Source: DATFVA01 sp963832355 (GTDB lineage Bacteria > Bacteroidota > Ignavibacteria > Ignavibacteriales > Ignavibacteriaceae). From it: a stretch of DNA of 64,000 nt. Position numbers and translations under genes: made by a program. The stretch is from positions 124,001 through 188,000 of the forward strand of contig CAWHTX010000013.1 in the NCBI GenBank assembly GCA_963832355.1, given 5' to 3'. Each line of letters starts with the position of its first letter. Position 1 is the stretch's first letter. Of this stretch, positions 1 through 8,436 are shown piece after piece. The notes beneath the pieces were generated by a model. It searched no databases. It worked only from the letters and a program-made list of their open reading frames with translations, and was not told the origin of the DNA.

Positions 1-684
1 TCACAGCTTCCTGAAGCAAAGATGAGGGGATACGCAACAGGCAGATTCAGTTTTAATGTACCCGGCGGAAGATGTGAGGAATGCAACGGGGACGGACTTA
101 AAAAAATTGAAATGAATTTTCTTCCGGATGTTTACGTGGAGTGCGATGTGTGTCACGGTAAAAGATATAACCGTGAGACTCTGGAAATTTTATACAAAAC
201 AAAATCCATTGCCGATGTGCTCGAAATGACGGTGGATGAAGCACTGGAGTTTTTTATTGATCTGCCGAGAATTAAACGAAAGCTGAAGGCTATTCACGAC
301 GTTGGACTGGGATATATTACACTCGGACAGCAGGCTACAACCCTGTCGGGTGGTGAAGCTCAGAGGGTAAAGCTGGCGACAGAACTGAGCAAAGTCTCGA
401 CAGGTAAAACCCTTTACATTCTTGATGAACCTACTACGGGGCTTCATTTTGAGGATGTAAATATATTATTGAAAGTATTAAATAAGCTGGTGGATAAAGG
501 AAACACTGTTGTGGTAGTTGAGCATAATCTTGATGTTATCAAAACAGCTGACTGGATAATTGACCTGGGTCCCGGCGGGGGTGAGTTCGGCGGGAAGATC
601 ATTGCCCGGGGAACACCTGAGCAGATCATCAAAAATAAAAAAAGCGTTACAGGGGAATACCTTAAAAAAGAAATTCATATCTAA
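1..684 (+). CDS. uvrA: UvrABC excinuclease subunit A, C-terminal part (cut by window edge)
   Basis: This is the end of the DNA-damage recognition ATPase of nucleotide excision repair. The reading frame is open from the first base, so the true start lies outside the window; the first in-frame ATG at 22 is internal. Visible parts are the C-terminal zinc module (CEEC and CDVC pairs, near residues 25 and 49), the ABC signature LSGGEAQRVKLATEL and the Walker B segment LYILDEPTTGLH, followed by the H-loop segment VVVVEHNLDVI. The protein ends shortly after the nucleotide-binding domain, as is usual for the family. The downstream spacer holds a candidate promoter for the next gene. Identity is very secure. 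Confidence 0.97.
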   Translation, partial: SQLPEAKMRGYATGRFSFNVPGGRCEECNGDGLKKIEMNFLPDVYVECDVCHGKRYNRETLEILYKTKSIADVLEMTVDEALEFFIDLPRIKRKLKAIHDVGLGYITLGQQATTLSGGEAQRVKLATELSKVSTGKTLYILDEPTTGLHFEDVNILLKVLNKLVDKGNTVVVVEHNLDVIKTADWIIDLGPGGGEFGGKIIARGTPEQIIKNKKSVTGEYLKKEIHI

Positions 685-713
685 TAACAATTGCTGTAAG
701 GCAAAATTAAAGT

Positions 714-743
714 TTTGTTAAGTATCTTTTTTTCTTAATTTTG
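714..743 (+). promoter_or_regulatory. Candidate Bacteroidota-type promoter abutting the next start codon
   Basis: TTTG at 714-717 and TAATTTTG at 736-743 fit the TTTG / TAnnTTTG pattern described for Bacteroidota, with an 18-base spacer. The start codon at 751 lies only seven bases after the -7 element, so transcription from it would begin at or next to the ATG. The element also sits in an AT-rich inverted repeat (702-710 with 735-743), which could instead be the end signal of uvrA. Inference from motif only. Confidence 0.35.
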
Positions 744-750
744 TTTCCTG

Positions 751-1287
751 ATGAGAAAAGTTATAAGCTCGCTTCTGAGCATACTGATAATACTTAATAC
801 GTTCGGTTTTAACCTGGTGGTAATATTTCTGATCCAGGAATCCTCCGGAGAAAACCTGGAAATATTGGAGGAACATCCCGAAACCATTACATCCGATAAA
901 TTAGTTGCATTCAGTCTTAAGACAGACCGTATCCGGATGGTAAACGAACGTGAAATCAGTTTCAATAAGGAGATGTATGATATCGTTTTCAAAAAAGATG
1001 TTGGCGGCGATACCATACTATATTGTGTTAGTGACAAAGAAGATACCCGGCTTCATACTGTTTTCAGATCATTAAATGATCTCTCTGAAAATCCACTTTC
1101 AGTCCCGGACAATTTTGTTTCGACTATTCTGAAAAACCTTCTTAAAAATTATCTCCCTCCCGGCGGAGACAAAGGTGCAGCGGAGATTATATCCGAACAA
1201 TTATTCAGCATTATTGATATAATCCCCCAATCAGTAATTCCTGAAAAAATCTATCCTCCTCCCCAGACACAGATTATTAGCTGCTAA
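751..1287 (+). CDS. Hypothetical membrane-anchored protein preceding a TonB receptor
   Basis: I do not recognise this 178-residue protein. Residues 5-28 are strongly hydrophobic (VISSLLSILIILNTFGFNLV and onward) and act as a signal anchor or uncleaved signal peptide. The rest is predicted to be outside the cytoplasm. A central segment with EREISF, MYDIVFKK and DTILYC resembles, from memory, small proteins found upstream of TonB-dependent receptors in Bacteroidota, but no function follows from that. The C-terminus is proline-rich and ends in Cys. It lies 88 bases upstream of a TonB-dependent receptor on the same strand, so a joint role in uptake is plausible. Confidence 0.7.
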   Translation: MRKVISSLLSILIILNTFGFNLVVIFLIQESSGENLEILEEHPETITSDKLVAFSLKTDRIRMVNEREISFNKEMYDIVFKKDVGGDTILYCVSDKEDTRLHTVFRSLNDLSENPLSVPDNFVSTILKNLLKNYLPPGGDKGAAEIISEQLFSIIDIIPQSVIPEKIYPPPQTQIISC

Positions 1288-1375
1288 TTTTAATTGTATT
1301 ATAAACATCTGCCCTGTTTAAGCAGCAGCGGATACTTATAATTATTGAATATCATTTAAAGTCAGGTAATGATCT

Positions 1376-3640
1376 ATGAAATCATATTACATTAAAACGA
1401 TAATATTATTTCTCGTAATGACTGTTATTGTAAATGCTCAGAACAGTCTTTCGGGTAAAGTAACAGACAACAAAACCGGCAGCACTCTCCCTGCCGTAGA
1501 TGTGTTTATTAGGGAACTCCAGCGCGGCGTAATTTCAGATATGAACGGGAACTACTCATTTACGAATCTGCCGGCGGGAAATTTTACACTTCAGTTCAGC
1601 TATGTCGGATATAAGACAGAAGTCAAAAGCGTGAATATCATAAAAGGGAATAATGAACTTGATGTTTCGCTTCAACCTACAAAACTGGAAATAGGGGAAG
1701 TGGTTGTCCTTGGTAATTCAGTAATCAGCAAAGACAAAGTTCCCTATAAAGTTGAAGTAGCATCAGCCAAAGATCTGAGGTATAACGGCATGGTTACATT
1801 AACTCAGACTCTGGCAGAACTGCCGGGGATCAGCACATTGTCAAACGGACTGGCTATTTCCAAACCAGTGATCAGGGGACTCTACGGTTATAGAATAGCC
1901 ACTGTTCTCAACGGGGTAAGGTTTGATAATCAGCAGTGGCAGGAAGAACACGGGTTCGGACTGGAGGAAGTTGGTGTTGGCAGGGTGGAAGTAATAGAAG
2001 GTCCCGCAGCTCTTCTATATGGTGCTGAAGCCCTGGGCGGAGTGATTAACCTCCTGCCTGAAAAAAGTGCACCTGTGGGCAGGATACTTGGAAATTATAA
2101 TCTGAAATTATTCAGCAATACACTTGGAGCATATTCAGAACTTGGTTTTAAGGGATCGACCAAAAAGATCAACTGGCAGCTGCATGTCGGAGGGCAGTCA
2201 CACGCCGATTACCTTGACGGCAGGGAAGAAAGAGTTCCTAATACCAGGTTTCTTACTCTGAATGCGAATGGTATGATAGGTTATTTTTATGATTGGGGTT
2301 TCTCAAACCTCGATTACACCTTTGCGCATAATATTTACGGCGTTGTCGAAGAAGGGGAATTAAATAATCCGCAGGATAAGGAAGAGGATCATTTCGAAAG
2401 AGAATTCGAGGGTCCGCACCATACGATTGATTACCATATAATCTCACTGAGGAACACATTCTTTGACGGTGATTCTAAATTCAAGCTGGACCTTGGCTTC
2501 CAGAACAATCACAGGATCGAAGAAGAGGGTGCTGAAGATGCAGCCGCCATGGGTGATGCAGGTGAACTCGATCTGATATTAAATACATTTACATCGAACC
2601 TTGAGTGGATTCATCAGCTTACAGAAAATCTGGAATGGACGGTGGGAGTCCAGGGCAATTTTCAGAATAACGAAAATGACGGAGGACGTATCCTGGTTCC
2701 GAATGCCGAAATGAATGAATATTCAGCATTCACTTATCTTAAAGAAAATTTCGAAAAGATAAATGTAGAAACCGGACTCAGGTACGACTATAAAACGGTT
2801 AAAACAGATCTTATGCCGGCAACAGAATTTTCTGCAGAGATGCTTCCTATTGATAATGAGTATTCTGTTCTCAACGGTGCTATAGGTGCATCCTATAATT
2901 TCACACAATACTTTACCGGGAAGTTAAACTTTGCAACAGGTTACAGAGCTCCAAACCTCGCTGAATTGTCATCCAATGGTATACATGAGGGAACAACAAG
3001 ATATGAGATCGGAAGCAGTGAATTAAAGAGTGAACATAATTACCAGGTGGATGCCGGGATAATTTTCCAGACTGACAATTTTGGTGTGAACTTGGATTAC
3101 TTTTATAATAAAGTCAACAATTTCATCTTTCTGAATCCTACTGATGAATACTATAGCGAAAACAGGATCTATCGTTTTATGCAGGACAATTCGACACTGC
3201 AGGGCGGGGAAGTTAGTCTCGACTTTAAACCTTCAAATGTGATAGACCTTTCTGCATCTTATTCTACTGTGATTGGAAAAAGGGAGGACGGCTCGTACCT
3301 GCCTCTTATGCCGGCGGATAAACTCTCGGGTAAAGTAAAATTCAATTTACCTGACTGGTCGGTCTTCAATAATTTTTCCTTTTTTGTTTCTGCAGATTAC
3401 TATTTCGAGCAGAACAGAACAGCAGTCCTGGAAGATTCAACAGGATCCTATACTTTGATCAATACAGGGATACGTTCTTCGTTCACAGCGTGGGATACCC
3501 CGGTCAATTTTTCAATTGTAGCTACCAACCTGTTTGATGAATATTATATAAGCCACCTGAGCATATTGAAGCCGCTGGGAGTTCATAACATAGGCCGGAA
3601 TATTACATTATCCGTTGATGTTCCTTTTAGTCTGAACTAA
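1376..3640 (+). CDS. TonB-dependent outer-membrane receptor with carboxypeptidase-like domain
   Basis: A 754-residue outer-membrane transporter driven by TonB. It has a cleavable signal peptide (about 1-21, ending VNA before QNSLSG), an N-terminal carboxypeptidase-regulatory-like domain (about 24-110, SGKVTD then the GNYSFTNLPAGNF region), a plug domain (about 115-225, with VEVIEGPAALLYGAEALGG) and a 22-strand-type beta barrel to the C-terminus. The extra N-terminal domain is typical of Bacteroidota receptors. No SusD partner follows, so it is more likely a metal, siderophore or cofactor receptor than a glycan importer; the substrate cannot be told. A hairpin terminator follows directly. Confidence 0.93.
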   Translation: MKSYYIKTIILFLVMTVIVNAQNSLSGKVTDNKTGSTLPAVDVFIRELQRGVISDMNGNYSFTNLPAGNFTLQFSYVGYKTEVKSVNIIKGNNELDVSLQPTKLEIGEVVVLGNSVISKDKVPYKVEVASAKDLRYNGMVTLTQTLAELPGISTLSNGLAISKPVIRGLYGYRIATVLNGVRFDNQQWQEEHGFGLEEVGVGRVEVIEGPAALLYGAEALGGVINLLPEKSAPVGRILGNYNLKLFSNTLGAYSELGFKGSTKKINWQLHVGGQSHADYLDGREERVPNTRFLTLNANGMIGYFYDWGFSNLDYTFAHNIYGVVEEGELNNPQDKEEDHFEREFEGPHHTIDYHIISLRNTFFDGDSKFKLDLGFQNNHRIEEEGAEDAAAMGDAGELDLILNTFTSNLEWIHQLTENLEWTVGVQGNFQNNENDGGRILVPNAEMNEYSAFTYLKENFEKINVETGLRYDYKTVKTDLMPATEFSAEMLPIDNEYSVLNGAIGASYNFTQYFTGKLNFATGYRAPNLAELSSNGIHEGTTRYEIGSSELKSEHNYQVDAGIIFQTDNFGVNLDYFYNKVNNFIFLNPTDEYYSENRIYRFMQDNSTLQGGEVSLDFKPSNVIDLSASYSTVIGKREDGSYLPLMPADKLSGKVKFNLPDWSVFNNFSFFVSADYYFEQNRTAVLEDSTGSYTLINTGIRSSFTAWDTPVNFSIVATNLFDEYYISHLSILKPLGVHNIGRNITLSVDVPFSLN

Positions 3641-3660
3641 TATCCCGAAATTTGAGTGCA

Positions 3661-3709
3661 AAAAGATGACGTCTGAGCCTGCTTGCGGGACGAATGTCAT
3701 CTTTTATTT
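3661..3709 (+). terminator. Hairpin terminator between receptor and convergent reductase
   Basis: A perfect 10-bp inverted repeat, AAAAGATGAC at 3661-3670 and GTCATCTTTT at 3696-3705, is followed by an AT-rich run (ATTTTTAA). The A-rich left arm gives a U-run on the other strand, so it can serve both convergent genes. Confidence 0.7.
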
Positions 3710-4531
3710 TTAATCTACATTGGAAGGATCCCATGCGATCCTGAACTCTTCATTTAGTGAGTTCAGTCTTTCCATATCTTCTTCTGAAATTTCAAAATCA
3801 AATATATCCGCATTATCCCTGATATATTCCTTATGAACGGATTTGGGAATAACGATAAGATCATGTTGAAGCGACCACTTAATCATAACCTGCGCAGGAC
3901 TTTTTGAATAGTGTTCCGCTATCTCTTTAATAACTGGATCATCCAGTCTTTCAGCACGTGCAAGCGGTGAATATGCCTCAAGCTGAACATTCTTTATCCT
4001 GCAGTATTCCAGAAGATCCTCCTGGTAGAGAAAGGGATGAAACTCTACCTGGTTTATGACGGGCTTAATTTCGGCATAATTATCCATTTCTTTAAGATGC
4101 TTTATTGTATAGTTGCTTACACCGATAGATTTAGCTCTTCCTTCATGGTATATTTTCTCCATAGCCCGCCAGGATTCACGTCTTTTCCCCTCAAGGGGCC
4201 AGTGTATCAGATACAAATCGACATAATCAAAGCCAAGGTCATCCATACTCGCATCGAAGGCCTTCAATGCACTTTCGTACCCCTGGTCCTGGTTCCATAA
4301 TTTAGTTGTAACAAATACATCCTCGCGCTTAATATCACTTTCCTTTATTGCTTTTCCTACCTCTCCCTCATTTTTATATGCACGCGCGGTATCAATGTGA
4401 CGGTAGCCTGCTTCAAGTGCCCAGGTTACTGCATTAAATGTCTCTTTACCGGGTTTTGCAAGGTAAACCCCAAAACCAAGCCTTGGAATTTCTAAATTAT
4501 TGTTTAATTTAATTTTACTATCGATTGTCAT
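3710..4531 (-). CDS. Aldo/keto reductase (2,5-diketogluconate reductase-like)
   Basis: An NADPH-dependent cytoplasmic oxidoreductase of the AKR superfamily, 273 residues, the usual length for the short AKR5-like group. The catalytic tetrad is visible: Asp47 and Tyr52 in YRHIDTARAYKNE, Lys77 in VTTKLW and His110 in LIHWP. The cofactor-binding C-terminal part includes VIPKSVHKEYIRDNADIFDF. The start at 4531 is chosen because AGGAGG lies six bases upstream (4538-4543 on the plus strand); a longer frame to 4588 lacks such a site. A paralogue, with a frameshift, lies at 5336-6164. The physiological carbonyl substrate cannot be told. Confidence 0.93.
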   Translation of the reverse strand: MTIDSKIKLNNNLEIPRLGFGVYLAKPGKETFNAVTWALEAGYRHIDTARAYKNEGEVGKAIKESDIKREDVFVTTKLWNQDQGYESALKAFDASMDDLGFDYVDLYLIHWPLEGKRRESWRAMEKIYHEGRAKSIGVSNYTIKHLKEMDNYAEIKPVINQVEFHPFLYQEDLLEYCRIKNVQLEAYSPLARAERLDDPVIKEIAEHYSKSPAQVMIKWSLQHDLIVIPKSVHKEYIRDNADIFDFEISEEDMERLNSLNEEFRIAWDPSNVD

Positions 4532-4647
4532 CTTTTTCCTCCTGAGAAAACTATATAGGTAACAATTCCTTAAAGATAATAAAATCATCCGGTTTGCGGG
4601 TGATAGTATTAACTGTTTTTCAAATATAAATAAAATGAGAGGTTAGA

Positions 4648-5281
4648 ATGAAAAGAGTCTGGCTGAGCATCGTTTTAATACTTGTCTTTTTGATCGGCAT
4701 AAATGCACAGACAAAGCATATAGTAATGGTAAGCAATTACGTGTTTACACCACAGGATATTAAATGTAACCGTTGGTGATACCGTTGAGTGGCAGTGGGA
4801 AGAAGGATTTCATACCACAACATCAGATAGTATATCAGGTCCAAATTCCTGGGATGAAACTATCAGCAGCAGCAATCCTGTTTTTAGTTTTGTCATTACA
4901 TCCTCAGGTGTTCATAACTATCATTGTACGCCTCACCAGAGCCTTGGAATGATTGGAAGTATAACGGCAACCATGCCGACAGAAATAAAAGAAGCTGATC
5001 AGCTGCCTTTTCAATTCACACTTTCACAAAACTTTCCAAATCCTTTCAATCCCTCAACGATGATTATGTATAACCTTACATCACCGGCTTATGTAACACT
5101 GAAGGTATACAATACTTTGGGAAATGAAGTTGCTGTCCTGGTGAATGGTTATCAGAACAGCGGAGGGCATATGGCAGATTTTGATATCGGGAATACACAA
5201 GGACTTGCCAGCGGCGTTTATTTCTACAGGCTGAAAGCAGGCAGTCTGGAACAGACCCGTAAAATGATGCTGATAAAATGA
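4648..5281 (+). pseudogene. Secreted cupredoxin with T9SS sorting domain, broken by a +1 frameshift
   Basis: Joining two frames gives a 210-residue secreted blue-copper-like protein. It has a signal peptide (about 1-20, ending INA), a plastocyanin-like domain with a candidate His ligand in GFHTTTSD and Cys, His and Met in YHCTPHQSLGM, and a type A T9SS sorting domain beginning SQNFPNPFNPST and ending in a lysine. As written, the frame from ATG 4648 stops at 4777. Removing one A from the AAA at 4762-4764 restores a continuous frame (DINVTVGDTVEW). Both halves are otherwise intact, so this is either a sequencing error or a very recent mutation. The second half alone could start at 4949 but would lack the signal peptide. 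Confidence 0.8.
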
Positions 5282-5335
5282 GGAAGTGAATTAAGCTGAG
5301 ATAAAACTGAATGAGAAGGCTTCTGGAACAAGCTC

Positions 5336-6164
5336 TTATTTTATTTCATGCGGATCCATTGCAAGCCGGTAATTCTCATTCAGTGAATTTAGCTTTTCCA
5401 TATCCTCTTCGTTAATATTAAAGTCGAAGATTTGAGCATTTTCCCTGATTCTTTCAGCATGCGATGATTTCGGAATAGGAATAACATTATGCTGCAGAGC
5501 CCAGCGCAGCATCATCTGGGCCGGGGTTTTCGAATATTTACCGGAAAGTTCCTGAATTGTGGCGTTCTTAAATTTATTTGCCCTTGAAAGAGGAGTATAG
5601 CCCTCTAGACGAATACCTTCCTCCTTACAAAATGAAAGCAGGGTCATCCTGAAAATTAAACGGGTTAAACTCAACCTGGTTCACTGCGGGTTTAGTTTCA
5701 AATTCTGCTAACAATTCTTTAAGATGTCTTATTGTATAGTTACTTACCCCGATTGCCCTGGCTCCGCCCTGGTTATAAATATCAACAAGTGCTCGCCAGG
5801 ATTCAAGCCGCAATCCCTCAATCGGCCAGTGGATTAAAAATAAATCAACATAACCGAGCTGCAGCCTGTCCATGCTCTTATCAAATGATCGTTTTGCCTT
5901 ATCATAACCGTGCTGGTCATTATCCAGTTTTGTGGTGATAAATATTTCCTCACGCGGTATACCGCTCTGCCTGATTGCTTCACCAACGTATTCTTCATTT
6001 CCATACATCTGTGCTGTATCTATCAGGCGGTAGCCGGTTTCCAGGGCGGCAGTGACCGCCAGTTTAATCCGCTTTTCACCCGTCAGCTGGTAGGTGCCAA
6101 ATCCGAATACAGGTATCTCTGTTCCGCTGTTTAATTTAGTACGGGTGTCTATTTTCAATTCCAT
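5336..6164 (-). pseudogene. Second aldo/keto reductase, broken by a single-base frameshift
   Basis: A paralogue of the reductase at 3710-4531. The upstream half (from ATG 6164) carries the catalytic Asp and Tyr in YRLIDTAQMYGNEE, the Lys in ITTKLD and the His in LIHWP, then runs to FNPFNFQDD and ends wrongly with PAFIL. The downstream half continues the family alignment (LLSFCKEEG, GYTPLSRA, IPIPKSSHAERIRENAQIFDF) in another frame. One surplus base in the GGG at 5641-5643 (CCC in the gene) explains the break. The start at 6164 is preferred because GAGG lies six bases upstream. No other stop or gap disturbs the frame, so error or recent inactivation are both possible. Confidence 0.82.
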
Positions 6165-6216
6165 ATCAGTCCTCATCTTATTTTTAGAACAATATCGTAA
6201 AAAGAGGAGAAAAATT

Positions 6217-6348
6217 CTAAAACACGTTTTGGGTATCACATTCATCGGCTATTAGTTTATTCAAGGCTTGAAGATCTTTTCGTGTATCGGGCTGGTGGAG
6301 ACTTACTTCGAGCTTTCTGATACTATCGGTTAATGTATTGAAATCCAT
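6217..6348 (-). pseudogene. Short fragment resembling the N-terminus of a DUF4440 protein
   Basis: A 43-codon frame between the MFS transporter and the second reductase. Its product has LTDSIRKLEVSLHQPDTR followed by LQALNKLIADE, which recalls the first helices of DUF4440 (SnoaL/NTF2-like) proteins, whose N-terminus often reads LEERLL.PEVR...L..LLADDF. The expected continuation with a phenylalanine and a GxSG turn is missing, and no neighbouring frame supplies it. Probably a truncated remnant; resemblance is from memory and weak. Confidence 0.35.
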
Positions 6349-6371
6349 TCTCTTTACTTAAGATTAACTTT

Positions 6372-7901
6372 TTATTCTTTTAATATACCTTTCTCCACAG
6401 AAAAAAAGGCAGTAATGGCGCTCAGCAAGGCGAGCGCAACAGAAATGTATAAGATGAGATCAAAAGCATTTACAAATGATTGTTTTATTTCCACATTGAT
6501 TTCCCTGGATGTCTTTTCTGTTACGCCTTTTGGAGGTTTTGTATCTGCAAGGTCGTTTGAATTTTTGATAAGTTCAGCTCTTTGTGTTTGAGTTAGATCC
6601 AGCCTGCTTGTTTGAGATTCAAGATTATTCCTGAAGGATATTATAATAAATGAACCGAGCACTGCAATAGCCACCAGTCCTGCAATCCTTGCCATTGTAT
6701 TATTTATTCCAGATGCAATCCCTGTATTACCGGAAGGAACAGAAGACATGACCGCAGCAGTAAGAGGAGCAACAACAATTCCCATCCCCAGTCCTAAGAT
6801 CAATATACCGGGGAAAAATGTTCCCCAGTAATCAGAAGATCCGTTCGTTACGCCGGGCAACGATAGAAGAAATATTCCTACACCTGCGACCAGGGGACCT
6901 GCTACCAGTGGTTTACGTGCCCCGAATTTGTCTGCAAAGATCCCTGAAAAGCGTGACATAGCTGAAATGAGAATAGCAAACGGAAGGATGGCTAGTCCCG
7001 CATTTACCTCGCGGTATCCCTGGATCTGTACAAGGTTGATGGGCAGAAAGAAGAGTCCGACATTCAGAGCAGTGTACATCAGCAAAGTAAGCAGGTTCAC
7101 GCCAGAAAATGTTTTGGATTTATAAAGATTCAGAGGCATTAAAGGATGACTGCTTTTCATTTCAATGAACAGGAATGCCGCCAGCGACAACCCCCCGGCT
7201 GACAACGAAATGATGACTCTCGTGGCGGTAAAAGATGAATCCGATGCTTCCAGGAATCCATAAGTAATTCCCGCAAGACCAACAGTAGCCAGGATGGCTC
7301 CGGGTATATCAAGTCCTTTTGCAGATTCATCCCTGCTCTCTGGCACTTTCACCAGCAATGCAATTATTGTAAACAGGGCCAGAGGAAGATTTATGTAGAA
7401 AATAACTCTCCAGAGTCCAATTCCTGCCAGCCAGCCGCCGAGTACGGGTCCTGCTGAAGTTGTAAGTGCGCTGAAAGTTGACCATGTACCGTATGCTTTA
7501 CCCCTCCGCTCAGAGGGAATTACCGCAGAGATGATAGCCAGACTGCCGGGAACCATCAGGGCACCGCCTACACCCTGGAATCCTCTTACGATGATCAGCA
7601 TCTCAACGCCGCTTGATACCCCGCATAAAAAGGAGGATACGCTGAAGATAATAATGCCTATAACAAATATCTTTTTCCTGCCGTAGATATCACCAAGAGA
7701 TCCTCCCAGGAGCATAAGTGAAGAGAGGAAGAGTGTGTAAGCGTTAATTATCCATAACAGGTTTTTCCCGTTTATATTAAGGTCCTTCTGGATAGCAGGC
7801 AGTGCCACATTCAGGGTAGATAAGTCGATAAAGACCATGCTGGAGGCAAGAATGGCAGCTGTAAGCGTCCATTTCTCAACAGCTGAGTTGCGGTTATTCA
7901 T
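6372..7901 (-). CDS. MFS transporter, DHA2 (14-helix drug:H+ antiporter) family
   Basis: A 509-residue inner-membrane transporter with about 14 hydrophobic helices, the expected size for the EmrB/QacA group. Motif A-like GGSLGDIYGRKKIF lies in the loop after helix 2, followed by RGFQGVGGALMVP and the antiporter motif C-like region SAGPVLGGWLAG. The N-terminal helix carries the DHA2-type FIDLSTLNVALPAI segment. By family, it exports drugs or metabolites using proton motive force. No adjacent EmrA-like adaptor or TetR regulator is present. It is read in the same direction as the downstream reductase. Confidence 0.93.
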   Translation of the reverse strand: MNNRNSAVEKWTLTAAILASSMVFIDLSTLNVALPAIQKDLNINGKNLLWIINAYTLFLSSLMLLGGSLGDIYGRKKIFVIGIIIFSVSSFLCGVSSGVEMLIIVRGFQGVGGALMVPGSLAIISAVIPSERRGKAYGTWSTFSALTTSAGPVLGGWLAGIGLWRVIFYINLPLALFTIIALLVKVPESRDESAKGLDIPGAILATVGLAGITYGFLEASDSSFTATRVIISLSAGGLSLAAFLFIEMKSSHPLMPLNLYKSKTFSGVNLLTLLMYTALNVGLFFLPINLVQIQGYREVNAGLAILPFAILISAMSRFSGIFADKFGARKPLVAGPLVAGVGIFLLSLPGVTNGSSDYWGTFFPGILILGLGMGIVVAPLTAAVMSSVPSGNTGIASGINNTMARIAGLVAIAVLGSFIIISFRNNLESQTSRLDLTQTQRAELIKNSNDLADTKPPKGVTEKTSREINVEIKQSFVNAFDLILYISVALALLSAITAFFSVEKGILKE

Positions 7902-8020
7902 CTATACCAATTAAATTTTCAGGGATAGCTTAATAAATGGAATTAATTGCCCCAAAGCAAGAAATTTTTAGGATTGTGAACTGCCTTACAGTTGCCCCCT
8001 TTCAGGTTGACTATAATATG

Positions 8021-8413
8021 TTACCGGGATTTTTTATCAAACTCCAGGAATTCAACGGGAGCGCCGTTTTCCAGTATCATTGCAACTTTTACACCTTTGG
8101 AGGGTGATTTAATGTCATCCAGCAATTCTCTGCCTTTAACGGCCTCATTAAGGTTATCCACTTCAAAAGCAATATGAGGGACTTTTTGTATTATTTCAGG
8201 TACAGGACTGCCGTCTTCAAATCTCATCCACTCAACACCATATTCACTATTATCAAATCCCGATACGTACATTTTATATTCTGCAAGATATCTCTCGCCA
8301 GGTTTTTTTTCGCTGGTAGGAATTCCCATATGATGATATCGCATACCTTTAACCACTGCCGGTGGAGGCTCTTCATCCTTTCTTTTGAGATCTTTTGGCA
8401 TTTTCTTAATCAT
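8021..8413 (-). CDS. VOC (glyoxalase-like) family protein
   Basis: A small 130-residue protein with one vicinal-oxygen-chelate domain: MRYHHMGIPTSEKKPGERYL gives the first metal-side histidines and PHIAFEVDNLNEAVKG the paired strand-helix unit. It ends with APVEFLEFDKK, the usual final strand with a metal-binding Glu. Such proteins act as dimers on varied substrates, and none is indicated here. The start at 8413 is uncertain; an in-frame ATG lies at 8401. It lies 24 bases downstream of the TauE/SafE gene and is probably co-transcribed with it. Confidence 0.83.
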   Translation of the reverse strand: MIKKMPKDLKRKDEEPPPAVVKGMRYHHMGIPTSEKKPGERYLAEYKMYVSGFDNSEYGVEWMRFEDGSPVPEIIQKVPHIAFEVDNLNEAVKGRELLDDIKSPSKGVKVAMILENGAPVEFLEFDKKSR

Positions 8414-8436
8414 ATCACCTGGTTTATTATAAATAA

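Noticed and set aside
4762..4764. Programmed ribosomal frameshifting as the cause of the broken genes
   Set aside because: None of the four sites has a slippery heptamer with a downstream structure, and the shifts go in different directions, so error or mutation is more likely.
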